This document shows, piece after piece, positions 63,810 through 64,000 of a stretch of 64,000 nucleotides of DNA (position 1 is its first letter; each line of letters starts with the position of its first letter). This DNA comes from Streptomyces sp. 840.1. Lineage in GTDB: Bacteria; Actinomycetota; Actinomycetes; Streptomycetales; Streptomycetaceae. The stretch covers positions 3,291,001 through 3,355,000 of the forward strand of contig NZ_RJUU01000001.1 in the NCBI RefSeq assembly GCF_003751445.1, read 5' to 3'. The position numbers were made by a program, and so were the translations under genes. Below the pieces are notes generated by a model. It was not told the DNA's origin and did no database searches. It saw only the letters and a list, made by a program, of their open reading frames with translations.

Positions 63810-63849
63810 CGTACCGCACCCGCACAGCCCGAGGAACCCGAAGGACCCC

Positions 63850-64000
63850 ATGCCCCGCGGCCGGTATTCGCTCCACGATCTTCACGACCACACCCCCCTC
63901 GGTGAAGAGCACTTCCACTGCGCCCCCGGCCCCTCCGGCTGGCGCTATGTCTCCCAGACGACCGCCCCGTCCGGCGACCATCTCGGATCCATCGATCTCA
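63850..64000 (+). CDS. Unidentified gene, N-terminal fragment (runs off the window)
   Basis: ATG 63850 with AAGGA 4 nt upstream opens a frame continuing past base 64000. The first 50 residues are MPRGRYSLHDLHDHTPLGEE, then HFHCAPGPSGWRYVSQTTAPSGDHLGSIDL. They are histidine-rich with good codon bias. I do not recognise the family with confidence; it looks like a cytoplasmic protein conserved in Streptomyces. Confidence 0.7.
   Translation, partial: MPRGRYSLHDLHDHTPLGEEHFHCAPGPSGWRYVSQTTAPSGDHLGSIDL

Overview
The window is high-GC actinobacterial chromosome and almost certainly Streptomyces. Third codon positions are strongly GC-biased, many genes start with GTG, 4-bp ATGA/GTGA gene overlaps are frequent, and intrinsic terminators are long GC hairpins. 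Gene content agrees: whiB, F420 genes fbiA/fbiB, a bank of LCP enzymes, and a histidine-utilisation operon that uses HutF. I saw no tRNA, rRNA, CRISPR array, insertion sequence or prophage. This reads as core chromosome.

Layout. 1-4626: hut operon (hutU 3' part, an M20 amidohydrolase, hutF, hutI) closed by a 13-bp terminator. 4666-7161: a SigB/SigF-type sigma factor divergent from a STAS anti-sigma antagonist and an RsbW-like kinase. 7278-11673: four collinear secreted or membrane genes that look like an actinobacterial WxL-type surface complex (LPKTG protein, WxLIP/DUF916-like protein, TM-anchored Ig-fold protein, LAATG protein). 11689-16402: POT peptide transporter, a two-component system preceded by a possible 42-aa ORF, and a GtrA protein. 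16560-19496: purK, purE and an M19 dipeptidase. 19541-27549: mixed metabolic genes (VOC protein divergent from a CGNR regulator with an operator-like repeat between them, UDP-glucose dehydrogenase, acyl-CoA dehydrogenase, APH-like kinase, MFS pump, methyltransferase). 27623-29984: a TetR regulator and an SDR-hydrolase fusion, each preceded by the same operator-like box.

30097-44006 is a cell-envelope region. Five LytR-CpsA-Psr glycopolymer transferases lie within about 10 kb, with a GT2 glycosyltransferase, a PGRP-type amidase and a GDP-mannose pyrophosphorylase-like protein (ManC type). 44096-49159 holds an AlkA-like glycosylase, a repeat cluster, fbiB-fbiA, a cysteine-dioxygenase-like gene and whiB. 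49540-54998 encodes a 1308-aa membrane glycosyltransferase and its overlapping partner (DUF5719-like). 55096-63609 carries the conserved run metallopeptidase, DUF3499, manB, Trm112-like, SIS protein, manA, CDF transporter and ahcY. The last gene (63850 on) runs off the end.

How it fits together. ManA, ManB and the ManC-like enzyme supply GDP-mannose for glycans, and the LCP and GT2 proteins fit wall glycopolymer assembly. The order whiB, fbiA/fbiB, DUF3499, manB, SIS, manA, ahcY parallels the mycobacterial whiB2-fbiA-fbiB-manB-manA-sahH neighbourhood, so it is an ancient actinobacterial block. Many intergenic regions hold perfect-stem terminators. At least nine genes have a -10-like hexamer 6-8 nt before the start codon, suggesting leaderless mRNAs.
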